NCBI RefSeq assembly: GCF_002068095.1
Contig: NZ_LWIG01000026.1
Coordinates: 308,849 to 372,848, forward strand
DNA: 64,000 nucleotides
Reading direction: 5' to 3'
From: Bradyrhizobium sacchari
GTDB taxonomy: Bacteria; Pseudomonadota; Alphaproteobacteria; Rhizobiales; Xanthobacteraceae
Positions 26,244 through 34,322 of the stretch are shown here, in pieces (the stretch's first letter is position 1; each line of letters starts with the position of its first letter). Both the position numbers and the translations under genes were made by a program. The notes under the pieces were generated by a model, which was given only the letters and a program-made list of their open reading frames with translations, was not told where the DNA came from and searched no databases.

Positions 26244-27026
26244 CTACTCTGCGGCAAGCGCCGTCGCGGCCATGGCTTCGGCTTCCTTGACATAGTCGTG
26301 CACGACACGGCCGAACGGCAGCGTCAGGTCGGCGATATAATGATGCGCGCCGATGCAGCGGCGGACCGGGAAATCCGCAACCGGTGCATTCACATGCGGC
26401 ACCAGGTGCAGCCGGCCGGGTCCGATCCAGGAGCCTTTCGGCACGATGTCGACGAGATTGATCGCGACGAGCTGGCAGACCTCGAGGCGGCCGTCGACGC
26501 CGGGGATCATCTTCAGATTGATTTGCGTCTTCGACAGCGTGGCGCGGGTGAGATCGCCGTTGCCGGCCATGCTTTCGTGCTTGTAGCCCATCGTGCCCAT
26601 GGCGACGAGCTGGCCGGCATATTCCAGCGTACCCGTCAGCGTGTCCTTGACGATCTCGAGCTTGGGATGGGCGTACTTCTTGGGGAAGCCCCAGATCTCG
26701 CGGCCCGCCGCGATCGGCGGATCGTCGTCCAGATACATCTGCGAGACGAAGTTGACCTCCTCGCCGTTGAGGCGCGCGGGGATGACGAGGCCGGATTCGG
26801 TGTAGCTGCCGAAGCCGGAGGAGTCTGGCATCTTGATCCACTCGTAGTGCACGATCGGCTGCTCGATCGGCTCCAGCGGCTCAGGCAGGCCGGCGCGGAT
26901 CAGCTCCGGGTCGGTCTCGTAGGTGATGACCAGGAATTCGCGGTTGACGAAACGGTAAGGCCCGGCCGGATAGCTCGGCCCTGCCGCCGGCATGGACGGA
27001 AGTCTCAGCAAATCTTCCCTGCGCAT
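26244..27026 (-). CDS. adc: Acetoacetate decarboxylase
   Basis: A 260-residue protein of the ADC family. The Schiff-base lysine is in GREIWGFPKKYAHPKLEIV (Lys 116 or 117), and the partner residues lie in EEVNFVSQMYLDDDPP. The family decarboxylates acetoacetate to acetone and CO2. In a soil aerobe it may dispose of acetoacetate from polyhydroxybutyrate or ketone-body turnover, or act on another beta-keto acid. ADC-like enzymes with other reactions exist, but both adjacent lysines are kept here. It is divergent from a patatin gene, with a palindromic region between. Confidence 0.9.
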   Translation of the reverse strand: MRREDLLRLPSMPAAGPSYPAGPYRFVNREFLVITYETDPELIRAGLPEPLEPIEQPIVHYEWIKMPDSSGFGSYTESGLVIPARLNGEEVNFVSQMYLDDDPPIAAGREIWGFPKKYAHPKLEIVKDTLTGTLEYAGQLVAMGTMGYKHESMAGNGDLTRATLSKTQINLKMIPGVDGRLEVCQLVAINLVDIVPKGSWIGPGRLHLVPHVNAPVADFPVRRCIGAHHYIADLTLPFGRVVHDYVKEAEAMAATALAAE

Positions 27027-27165
27027 CGCGCCTCTCCTGTGATGTCTAAAGATGTCGGCCCGGCAGCTCGAAGGCTTGATGCAAATTGCTAGCCGCCGTC
27101 ATTGACTGCGATGTGAAGGATTTCCGTCAGCCGCACGACCTGCTGCCATTCCCGCTTTGGCTATC

Positions 27166-27189
27166 CTGCATGCAGCCGATGCATCGGCT
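27166..27189. promoter_or_regulatory. Two abutting palindromes between adc and patatin genes
   Basis: CTGCATGCAG at 27166-27175 is a perfect 10-bp palindrome and AGCCGATGCATCGGCT at 27174-27189 is a perfect 16-bp palindrome; they share two bases. Both lie in the 228-bp divergent region, 66 bp before the patatin ATG. They look like a double operator for a dimeric regulator. Confidence 0.5.
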
Positions 27190-27254
27190 CCGAATTTGTC
27201 ATCACGCCGTCACCGCCGGACGCAATCGTTTGGAGAAGGCAGGGAGGCATCACC

Positions 27255-28430
27255 ATGGACGCCCACACGTCGCAACCGGCATATCAGACCCGTCAGCCGC
27301 CTTCGCGGGGCTGGCGCCCCGAGCGCTGCGACCGCGTCGCGCTGGTGCTGCAGGGAGGCGGTGCGCTCGGCGCCTACCAAGCCGGCGTCTACCAGGCGCT
27401 TCACGAGGCCGGCATCGAGCCCGACTGGGTCTGCGGCGTCTCGATCGGCGCCATCAACTCAGCGATCATCGCCGGCAACCGGCCGGAGAAACGGCTGGAG
27501 GCGCTGCGCATCTTCTGGGAGCGCATCACCAACCGCAAGATCTGGCACTACACGCCCGACGGCGACGTCTTCCGCCAGTGGCGCAACCTCACCAGCGCGT
27601 GGATGACCTCGGCGATGGGCCAACCCGGCTTCTTCACCCCGCATCAGGTCAATCCCTGGTTCAGTCCGGTCGGCGCCAGGACCGCGACGAGCTACTACGA
27701 CACGGCGCCCTTGCGCGACAGCCTGAAGGAACTCGTCGACTTCGATCTCATCAACGAGAAGAAGGTCCGCTTCGCCGTCGGCGCGGTCAACGTGCTCTCG
27801 GGCAACTTCATCTATTTCGACAACGCCCATGACGAGATCGGGCCGGAGCACATCATGGCCTCGGGCGCCCTGCCCCCGGCGCTGCCGATGGTGCGGATCG
27901 GCACCGATCATTTCTGGGACGGCGGCATCGTCTCCAACACACCGCTGCAGCATCTGCTCGACCAGGAGGATGACCTGAACTCGCTGGTGTTCCAGGTCGA
28001 CCTGTTCAGCGCGCGCGGCGTGCTGCCGCGCTCGATCCAGGACGTGATGGCCCGCCACAAGGACATCATGTATTCCTCGCGCACGCGCCACAACACCGAC
28101 GTCTACCGCCGCACGCACAATCTCAAGGTCCTGCTCTACAAGGCGCTGGCGAAGCTGCCGGAGGAGCAGCTCTCCGAGGAGGAGCGAAAGCTGAAAGCGA
28201 GCCTGCGCAACATGCCGGAGATCGCGATCCTGCACCTGATCTACCAGCAGAAGGCCTATGAGGGCGACGCCAAGGACCACGAGTTCTCGGGCACCTCGAT
28301 GCGCGAGCATTGGGCGTCCGGCTACGAGGACACCAAGCGCACCCTGAAGCGCCGCGACTGGATCAAGATGCCGGACGAAGGCATGGGGCTGGTCGTGCAC
28401 GACGTGCACCGGGAGACCGAGAGCGCATGA
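27255..28430 (+). CDS. Patatin-like phospholipase with DUF3734 C-terminus
   Basis: A 391-residue protein. The oxyanion loop GGGALGAYQAGVYQAL (about residues 35-50), nucleophile elbow GVSIG (about residues 62-66) and catalytic Asp in DGGIVSNTPL (about residue 222) give the Ser-Asp dyad. The C-terminal YEGDAKDHEFSGTSMREHW is the DUF3734 signature of this bacterial subgroup, which is often encoded beside polyhydroxybutyrate or ketone-body genes. It may act on membrane lipids or polyester granules; this is inference. AGGGAGG precedes the ATG. Confidence 0.9.
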   Translation: MDAHTSQPAYQTRQPPSRGWRPERCDRVALVLQGGGALGAYQAGVYQALHEAGIEPDWVCGVSIGAINSAIIAGNRPEKRLEALRIFWERITNRKIWHYTPDGDVFRQWRNLTSAWMTSAMGQPGFFTPHQVNPWFSPVGARTATSYYDTAPLRDSLKELVDFDLINEKKVRFAVGAVNVLSGNFIYFDNAHDEIGPEHIMASGALPPALPMVRIGTDHFWDGGIVSNTPLQHLLDQEDDLNSLVFQVDLFSARGVLPRSIQDVMARHKDIMYSSRTRHNTDVYRRTHNLKVLLYKALAKLPEEQLSEEERKLKASLRNMPEIAILHLIYQQKAYEGDAKDHEFSGTSMREHWASGYEDTKRTLKRRDWIKMPDEGMGLVVHDVHRETESA

Positions 28431-28532
28431 GACTCGGTTTCTGGAAGCGTCCAAACAAAAAGTGCGAAAACAACCCCATGCACAGTAGCCGGGGCGTGCT
28501 GTATCAATGACTTAGCGCGCCGGCCCGGCGAT

Positions 28533-28562
28533 TTGACTTGTCGGGCAAAACAGGGGCATAAT
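28533..28562 (+). promoter_or_regulatory. Orphan promoter-like element facing the Tad genes
   Basis: TTGACT (28533-28538) and CATAAT (28557-28562) are 18 bp apart, each one base off consensus. The -35 hexamer sits inside an inverted repeat GCCCG (28523-28527)/CGGGC (28542-28546). Transcription would run into the opposite strand of the Tad genes; no plus-strand gene follows. Confidence 0.35.
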
Positions 28563-28647
28563 GCGACTATTCCGAATTTCCTTCTCCGCCGCTCCGCGGA
28601 GGCGCGTGATGGGGCTGACGCCACCGTGCGCTGTTCCGGATGATGCC

Positions 28648-29316
28648 TCAGCAGCTCTTCTGCTGCAGATGCTGGATGCAGGTGCAGGTCGTCGACGTCG
28701 ACGTATATTTCACGTCGTAGTACGGAAAGCTCGACGAGGCCGGGCTGTTCGTCGAGCAGCGCGGGAACAGGTAATAGCTGTCGCTCAGCTTAACCGTGCC
28801 GGCAATGGTGTAGCCGAGGTTCGTCGTGTAATTATAGGTCACCTCGCTCAGAATGAGCGAGATGTTCTTATTACTGGGATTGTTCGGGTCAGGCGCGGTG
28901 AACGATGACAAGGTCATCGGATCGCCCTTCTTCCTCGCCGCCGTCGCACCGGCGGTCGACTCGCTCCATTGCACGGTCGCGTTTCCATTGCCGTCGGTGG
29001 AGACCTGGGACACCGTGATCGTAATGAGCGAAGCCCCGCTGGAATCCTTGACGGCATAAGGCGCCATGATTGCCTGCGCCGAGCCGAGAATGGCCTGCAT
29101 GCGGGTCGTGCTGATCGACGTGTTCTGCGTGACCATGTCGGCGACACTGTGCGCGGTGGCGCTGACCTTGACGTTCATCGCCAGCCCGTTCCCGAGCTCG
29201 ACGCCACCGATGTAGAGCACCAGCATGAACGGCGCCACGATGGCGAACTCCGTCGCTGCAACAGCGCGGTCGTCGGCTAGCAGGCGCCGAGCGCGAGACG
29301 ACAAGGCGGCGATCAT
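28648..29316 (-). CDS. TadE/TadG-like surface or pilus assembly protein
   Basis: A 222-residue protein. After a basic stretch (SSRARRLLADDRAVA) comes AATEFAIVAPFMLVLYIGGVELGNG (in two parts, residues about 18-43), the pseudopilin-like Glu-containing transmembrane segment of the TadE domain. The rest is Ser/Thr/Asn-rich and probably periplasmic, ending with CTCIQHLQQKSC. Its ATG overlaps the upstream stop in TGATG, so it is translated with the preceding gene. Tad minor pilins work with TadA/B/C secretion machinery, none of which is in the window. Confidence 0.85.
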   Translation of the reverse strand: MIAALSSRARRLLADDRAVAATEFAIVAPFMLVLYIGGVELGNGLAMNVKVSATAHSVADMVTQNTSISTTRMQAILGSAQAIMAPYAVKDSSGASLITITVSQVSTDGNGNATVQWSESTAGATAARKKGDPMTLSSFTAPDPNNPSNKNISLILSEVTYNYTTNLGYTIAGTVKLSDSYYLFPRCSTNSPASSSFPYYDVKYTSTSTTCTCIQHLQQKSC

Positions 29317-29876
29317 CAGGAGGCTCCTGGCTCGTTCTGGAACGCGGCCGACGAGGTGAGCAGCCGGTTGCCGGTCGAAAGGTTCGAGAGGTTGAAACCG
29401 AGCGGCCCGAGCTGGACGGGCCATATGTACATCACCCGGAGAACGACGATGTCGCCCGCATCTCCCGGATTGTATTGCCAGGTGTTCGTGACGGCTCCCG
29501 AAGCGTTGAAGGTCAAGGTCGGCATGCCCGTGTTGGCGGCGGACCACGAATTGGCCACCTGCAGGTCAACCATCAGACCACTGCAAGTGAACAGGATCGA
29601 GATCTGGTCGCAGACCTTCTGCTTGAAGGCGGCCTGGCTCATCTGCGCAGACTGCACCTGCCCGGTCATGACGAGACGCGCGGACTGACGCGCGATGTTT
29701 TCGAGCAGCTGTTGGGCAAAGAAGACGAGGAACGTCTGAAGGAGTGCGATGATGAGGGCGAGGAATGGCGCCGCGACGAGCGCGAATTCAACGGCCGTGG
29801 CACCCCTGCTGTCGCGCGCGAAAGCAGCGCAGCGACGGCGGCGCCCCTTTTTCGTTGTACCCTTTGGACCAGTCAT
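29316..29876 (-). CDS. TadE-like pilus assembly protein
   Basis: A 186-residue protein. A basic N-terminus (TTKKGRRRRCAAFARDSRG) is followed by ATAVEFALVAAPFLALIIAL, the TadE helix with the conserved Glu, then a C-terminal periplasmic domain with Cys residues (KVCDQISILFTCSG) that could form a disulfide. ATG 29876 replaces an in-frame codon 21 bp upstream. It is the middle gene of three on the minus strand, 10 bp after the vWA gene. Confidence 0.87.
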   Translation of the reverse strand: MTGPKGTTKKGRRRRCAAFARDSRGATAVEFALVAAPFLALIIALLQTFLVFFAQQLLENIARQSARLVMTGQVQSAQMSQAAFKQKVCDQISILFTCSGLMVDLQVANSWSAANTGMPTLTFNASGAVTNTWQYNPGDAGDIVVLRVMYIWPVQLGPLGFNLSNLSTGNRLLTSSAAFQNEPGAS

Positions 29877-29886
29877 GGCGCTTTCT

Positions 29887-31296
29887 CTACTGCACAAGGC
29901 TGGCCGTGCTCGACGCGACCTTGATGAAGAGGTCCGTCAGGGCCTTGGAGATGTCGCCGCCACTTTGAACACTCGCGTAGAAACCGGGCGACGCGCAGGA
30001 TTGCAGATTCTGTGCGATCTGGCCTGTTTTTGATGTTGGCTGATCGTACTTGTCGATCCAGCTCATGTACCAGCCGTCCGTTTTCTGGATACCGGTGAGG
30101 GGATCGGCAATGAGCTGCAGATACTCGGTATAGAGGACGGCGATCTTGATGTTTTTGCTCTTGATGGTCGTGCACATCGTCGTGTCGAGCGGCTGCTGGC
30201 ATCGACTGTTGGAGGCGAAGCTCGCGTTGGGGCAAGTCGCGGAGATCTTGTCTTCGACGCCGTCGGTGACAAGGAACACCACTTCCTGCGGCGTATCTCC
30301 CGGCGCGTTACTGCCAAGGCCGGGAGTGGGCATGATGTCGTAGATGCTTTTGAGCGCGCCGGCGATATCCGTACCGTTGTCGGTCTTGCAGTTGGTCGTC
30401 GGAACGACGCAGTTCTGGTAGGCGACCGGCATCAGCGAGATGTTGTTGACCTGGGCTCCGGCGAGGCTCGGGGTGGTCAGCTTGGCCAGTTCGTTCAAGG
30501 TCAGGTCGAACGTATAGAGCGCCGCTTTGTAGGTGGTGTTGTTCAAGGCCGCCATGCACTGCATGACGCCTCCCGAAATGCCCGACTGCGGGCAGTTCGA
30601 CCACGTATTGAGCAACTGGTTGACGGCACTCGTCACGAGATCGATCCGCAACGTGATATTGTTGGCTCGTGCGATCGCGAGGTTATCCTTGGTCCCCCCG
30701 TCGTGAGCGATGTTGGTCTGATGACAGGCGAAGCCGCAGTTCTGCGAGGCGCCCGCTGTCTGGTACGCGGGCGCGGTGAACTTGATGAGATTGCTGATGT
30801 CCTTCGCGGACGCGCCGATGCCCATGGACGGCGAGTCGTCCATCAGCAGATAGAAATTCATGTTGGGCGCGCTGGACGCCTTTGCCGTCGCCGAACCGCC
30901 GATCTGCCAGGTCTGCTTGCCGAGCACGCCGGGGAAATTGTTGACCGAGGCTGCCGTGTAGGACACCGTGATGCTGCGCGAGAGCCCGGAATCGGTGACC
31001 GTGATCGTCGGCGTCGGCACCGCCGCCAAGCCGGAAAGATTCGCCTTCGACGCGAACACGGCCGCTGCGGTCGCCTTGACCACCGCGGGGTCGCTTTGGG
31101 TGAGCATCGCCGGACGGACGGCGGCGATCGCAGCCGCGTCGGCGGCCGCATTTAATTGCTCGCGCTTGCGCAGGGCCAGCGTGTAGTCCAGCGTCATGCC
31201 CAGCAAAAAGATGATCGGCACCATCATCAGCGCGAAGATGATGGCGACATTGGCCTTTCGGTCTCTCGCGAAACGAAACACTGCGCGGCGGAGCAT
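29887..31296 (-). CDS. TadG-like protein with N-terminal TM helix and von Willebrand A domain
   Basis: A 469-residue protein. ANVAIIFALMMVPIIFLLGM (residues 15-34) is the Tad/Flp-type membrane helix, followed by the Ala-rich REQLNAAADAAAIAAV segment found in TadG proteins. A vWA domain starts near residue 147 with the MIDAS motif DDSPS (residues 153-157) and VFLVTDGVEDK later. The soluble part is probably periplasmic or extracellular and metal-binding, suited to adhesion. It heads the three-gene transcript. ATG 31296 fits the short basic N-terminus. Confidence 0.9.
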   Translation of the reverse strand: MLRRAVFRFARDRKANVAIIFALMMVPIIFLLGMTLDYTLALRKREQLNAAADAAAIAAVRPAMLTQSDPAVVKATAAAVFASKANLSGLAAVPTPTITVTDSGLSRSITVSYTAASVNNFPGVLGKQTWQIGGSATAKASSAPNMNFYLLMDDSPSMGIGASAKDISNLIKFTAPAYQTAGASQNCGFACHQTNIAHDGGTKDNLAIARANNITLRIDLVTSAVNQLLNTWSNCPQSGISGGVMQCMAALNNTTYKAALYTFDLTLNELAKLTTPSLAGAQVNNISLMPVAYQNCVVPTTNCKTDNGTDIAGALKSIYDIMPTPGLGSNAPGDTPQEVVFLVTDGVEDKISATCPNASFASNSRCQQPLDTTMCTTIKSKNIKIAVLYTEYLQLIADPLTGIQKTDGWYMSWIDKYDQPTSKTGQIAQNLQSCASPGFYASVQSGGDISKALTDLFIKVASSTASLVQ

Positions 31297-31436
31297 GCCC
31301 TTGACCCTGATTGCCGTGTTTGCGGCAGCGACACTTTCCTGGCGTGATCGGGGGCGGATCGACGGGTTTTTCGGCCCCATTCAGCGCCCTATCACGGGCG
31401 GAATATGAGGAGGGGCTTCTTAATCAACGCTTACGG

Positions 31437-31458
31437 GCGGTCCATAAACATGGACCGC
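31437..31458. promoter_or_regulatory. Perfect 9-bp inverted repeat upstream of the Tad operon
   Basis: GCGGTCCAT (31437-31445) and ATGGACCGC (31450-31458) flank AAAC. It is 141 bp upstream of the vWA gene start in an AT-richer stretch, so it could be an operator or a 5'-leader hairpin. Confidence 0.5.
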
Positions 31459-31658
31459 AACAAATTGAGATGTGTCTTATTGAGGGGGCATCATTAACGC
31501 CAAATAAACAGGTTCTCGGAGATTGCAGCCATGGAGTGGAGGGACGCGTAATACGAGCCCCCCGATCGCCGGGCGGCTTCGGGGCGCGTCGGCGGAGGTC
31601 GAGGTTACTTCGTGCCCGAACGATGCCGCGCCGAGGATTAAGCTCGGCTTTACGAACC

Positions 31659-31738
31659 CGTCATTGCGAGCGCAGCGAAGCAATCCAGAATCTTTCCGCG
31701 GAGGGACCCTGGATTGCTTCGCTGCGCTCGCAATGACG
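31659..31738. repeat. Long inverted repeat, family A copy 3
   Basis: The best-preserved copy: CGTCATTGCGAGCGCAGCG pairs with CGCTGCGCTCGCAATGACG, and GAAGCAATCCAGA pairs nearly perfectly with CTGGATTGCTTC. It lies 26 bp past the stop of the acyl-CoA carboxylase gene. Confidence 0.92.
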
Positions 31739-31764
31739 GTGGTGTTCGCCGCGACAACCGGGCT

Positions 31765-33324
31765 TTACGGCCTGATCGTCATGTTCTCCGGCGGGCCGGC
31801 TTTTCGCAGCGGCTCGGCGAGACGTGCGAACTCGCACAGCAGCGAGCGCGTCTTGCGGGGATCGATGATCTCCTCGACCCAGAATTTTTCGGCGGAGCGG
31901 AACGGCGAGCGCAGCTTGTTCAGCCGCTCCTCGATCTCCTTCAGCTTTGCCGCCTTGTCCTCCGCCGCATCGATGTCGGCGCGGTAGGCGGCTTCAATGC
32001 CGCCCTCGAGCGGCAGCGAGCCCCAATAGGCTGACGGCCAGGCGTAGCGGATCGAGAAGCGGTCGGCGGGCTGATGAACGACGCCGGCAACGCCGAAGGC
32101 GTTGCGCAGGATCACGGTGCACCAGGGCACGGTGGTCTGGTTGACCGCGGCCATGGCGCGGACGCCGTGGCGGATGGTCGCCGCCTTCTCGGCATCGAGG
32201 CCGATCATGAAGCCGGGGCAGTCCATGAGATAGACGACCGGCAGATGGAAGGTCTCGGCGAAGTCGACCCAGCGCACCACCTTCTGGCAGGCATCCGCGG
32301 TCCAGGAGCCGCCATAGTGAAAGCTGTCGCTGGCCAGCACCAGCACCGCCCGGCCCTCGAGCCGCGCGAGACCGACAATGATCGGCTTGCCGAAGTTCTT
32401 CGCCACTTCGAAAAACGAGCCCTTATCGACGACGGACTCGATGATCGGCCGCATCTTGTAGACCTGCTTGCGGTTGCGCGGCACCGCATTCATCAGCGCT
32501 TCGTCGCTGCGCTCGGGACTGTCGCTGCAGGGCAAGGTCGGCGGCAGCTCGTAGACGGACGACGGCAGGTAGGAGAGGAAACGGCGCGCGCAGGCGAACG
32601 CTTCCTCTTCGGTATCGACGGCATGATCGACCGCACCGGCGCGGGTCTGGATCTCGGCGCCGCCGAGCTCCTCCTTCGAGAGGTCCTGTCCGAGCGCCTT
32701 CACCACCGGCGGCCCCGCGACGAACATCGCGGACTTCCGGGTCATGATGGAATAGTGGCTGGCGGCAAGACGCGCAGCACCGAGCCCTGCGACCGAGCCG
32801 AGGCCCAGCGCGACAACGGGCACGCGCGCCAAGTTCTCCGTGGTGAAGCGGTACCAGCGCGTGCTGCCAATGCCTCCCGGCAAGTTCGCCGCACCCTTGG
32901 TCTCGATGGTCTTGACCGAACCGCCACCGCCGGAGCCTTCGATGATGCGGACGATGGGCAGGCGGAAGTCGTGCGCCATCTCCTCCGCCATCAGCGGCTT
33001 GGCGGAGATCGACGCATCCGCCGAGCCACCGCGCACGGTGAAATCGTCGCCGACCACGACGACAGTGCGGCCGTCGACACGCGCGCGGCCGAACACGCAA
33101 TTGGCCGGCGTCAATTTTGTCAGATCGCCGTTGGGATCGTACTCGCCGATGCCGGAGACGGCACCGATCTCGTGAAAGCTGCCTCTGTCGATCAGCTTGT
33201 CGATACGCTCCCGAACAGTCAGCCGGCCCTGGTCATGCTGTCGCTTGACCTTGTCAACGCCGCCCATCTCCCGCGCGAAGGCTTCGCGCCGGGCGAGCTC
33301 GTCGAGTTCCGGCTTCCAGTTCAT
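31765..33324 (-). CDS. Acyl-CoA carboxylase carboxyltransferase (beta) subunit
   Basis: A 519-residue carboxyltransferase with duplicated crotonase-like halves. The N-terminal half has IIEGSGGGGSVKTIETKG and the acyl-CoA oxyanion region LGSVAGLGAARLAASHYSIM; the C-terminal half has VVYLMDCPGFMIGLDAEKAA and VILRNAFGVAGV for carboxybiotin binding. The family includes propionyl-, methylcrotonyl- and geranyl-CoA carboxylases; substrate is not clear. It overlaps the end of the IclR gene by 71 bp. A stand-alone biotin carrier lies just beyond iclR, but no biotin carboxylase is in the window. Confidence 0.92.
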   Translation of the reverse strand: MNWKPELDELARREAFAREMGGVDKVKRQHDQGRLTVRERIDKLIDRGSFHEIGAVSGIGEYDPNGDLTKLTPANCVFGRARVDGRTVVVVGDDFTVRGGSADASISAKPLMAEEMAHDFRLPIVRIIEGSGGGGSVKTIETKGAANLPGGIGSTRWYRFTTENLARVPVVALGLGSVAGLGAARLAASHYSIMTRKSAMFVAGPPVVKALGQDLSKEELGGAEIQTRAGAVDHAVDTEEEAFACARRFLSYLPSSVYELPPTLPCSDSPERSDEALMNAVPRNRKQVYKMRPIIESVVDKGSFFEVAKNFGKPIIVGLARLEGRAVLVLASDSFHYGGSWTADACQKVVRWVDFAETFHLPVVYLMDCPGFMIGLDAEKAATIRHGVRAMAAVNQTTVPWCTVILRNAFGVAGVVHQPADRFSIRYAWPSAYWGSLPLEGGIEAAYRADIDAAEDKAAKLKEIEERLNKLRSPFRSAEKFWVEEIIDPRKTRSLLCEFARLAEPLRKAGPPENMTIRP

Positions 33325-34228
33325 TCACTCCCTCCGAATGGATCGGCTTGTTATTGTTGTGCACAGCAATCGCGACCGGTTTGCGCGAGATGCGGTTGTT
33401 GAACACGTCGCCTTCCGCGCCCTCCATCAGGCTGCCGAGCGAGCGACCGAGCGCGAGCATCAGCGGCGCGACCTCGTCATGCAGACGCTGCTCGTCATAC
33501 ATCGCGGACAGAAGACCGATCGTGATGACGACGAAGGTCTGATATTGCGGCGACCAGATCGGCACCGCGAGGCCGTTGATGTGCGGGCTCCACAGCCCGC
33601 AGGCCACGACATAGCCGCGCTCGCGCAGCGATTGCCGGTTCGCCTCGATGCGGGGCTTGAGGATCTTGGCAGCCTCGGGCGCCTCGCGCTCCATCTCCGC
33701 GATGAAGGCATCGCCGATCTCAGGCGCCAGCGCCGCGGTATAGGCCGCGCCCGCGGCCGTGGATGCCATCGAGATGCGGCTGCCGGTGCCCTCGTGCAGG
33801 CCGAGCGCAGAAGCCGAACGCGCGAACTGGAGATAGACGAGATGGAAGCGGTCCGGCACGACGAAGCCGACCGTGCCCGGCAGTTGCTCGGCGACTTCCT
33901 GGAGCCGCTGGCGGATCATGCTGCGCAGCTGCGCACCCTTCATCATCGAGGCGCTCATCGCCACCGCGCTCGGGCCGATGCGATATTTCTGGTCGCGCGG
34001 CAGATAGACGAGCTGCCCCATGCGCGTCAGCGTGTGCGTGAGCCGCGACACCGTCGAGCGCGGCAGGCCGCAGCGGTTTGAAATCTCGAGATTGCCGAGC
34101 CTGCTATCGTGGCCCTCGAAGCATCGCAGCACATCGAACGCGCGCGACACCACCTGGATGACATCACCCTCACCGGCATCGCCAGCGAGCGCACCTTGCC
34201 TACTCAACCGCTCCGAACGTCGTCCCAT
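33254..34228 (-). CDS. IclR family transcriptional regulator
   Basis: A 324-residue protein. The winged helix-turn-helix spans roughly residues 25-80 (LEISNRCGLPRSTVSRLTHT) and the IclR effector domain follows (SASALGLHEGTGSRISMAST and GYVVACGLWSPHINGLAVPI). The C-terminal 50 residues extend beyond the usual domain and overlap the carboxylase start out of frame. A perfect operator-like repeat ends 16 bp before or at the promoter of this gene, which suggests autoregulation and control of the biotin carrier and carboxylase genes. Confidence 0.88.
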   Translation of the reverse strand: MGRRSERLSRQGALAGDAGEGDVIQVVSRAFDVLRCFEGHDSRLGNLEISNRCGLPRSTVSRLTHTLTRMGQLVYLPRDQKYRIGPSAVAMSASMMKGAQLRSMIRQRLQEVAEQLPGTVGFVVPDRFHLVYLQFARSASALGLHEGTGSRISMASTAAGAAYTAALAPEIGDAFIAEMEREAPEAAKILKPRIEANRQSLRERGYVVACGLWSPHINGLAVPIWSPQYQTFVVITIGLLSAMYDEQRLHDEVAPLMLALGRSLGSLMEGAEGDVFNNRISRKPVAIAVHNNNKPIHSEGVNELEAGTRRARPARSLRAGDGRR

Positions 34229-34243
34229 GTTCCCTACCGTTTG

Positions 34244-34267
34244 TTCCGCTCTGCGGAATTAAATTCC
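34244..34267. promoter_or_regulatory. IclR-type operator with overlapping second repeat
   Basis: TTCCGC-TCT-GCGGAA at 34244-34258 is a perfect 6-3-6 inverted repeat, the usual size of IclR operators. GGAAT-TAA-ATTCC at 34255-34267 overlaps it. Both lie in the 94-bp divergent region between iclR (start 34228) and the biotin carrier gene (start 34323). Confidence 0.6.
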
Positions 34268-34322
34268 ACTTGCAGACGACGCTACCTCAGGCATTTTGCG
34301 ACGACAACAAAAAGGCGATGGC

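Larger units (their letters stand above)
31297..31764. other. Gene-free 468-bp interval upstream of the Tad genes
   Basis: It holds a perfect 9-bp inverted repeat at 31437-31458, AT-richer sequence around 31420-31510 that probably contains the minus-strand tad promoter, and a family A repeat at 31659-31738 next to the convergently positioned carboxylase stop. I see no convincing reading frame or RNA gene. Confidence 0.7.

Noticed and set aside
31297..31764. Possible small RNA gene in the interval before the Tad genes
   Set aside because: Only one hairpin and one repeat are visible; there is no promoter-hairpin-T-tract combination.
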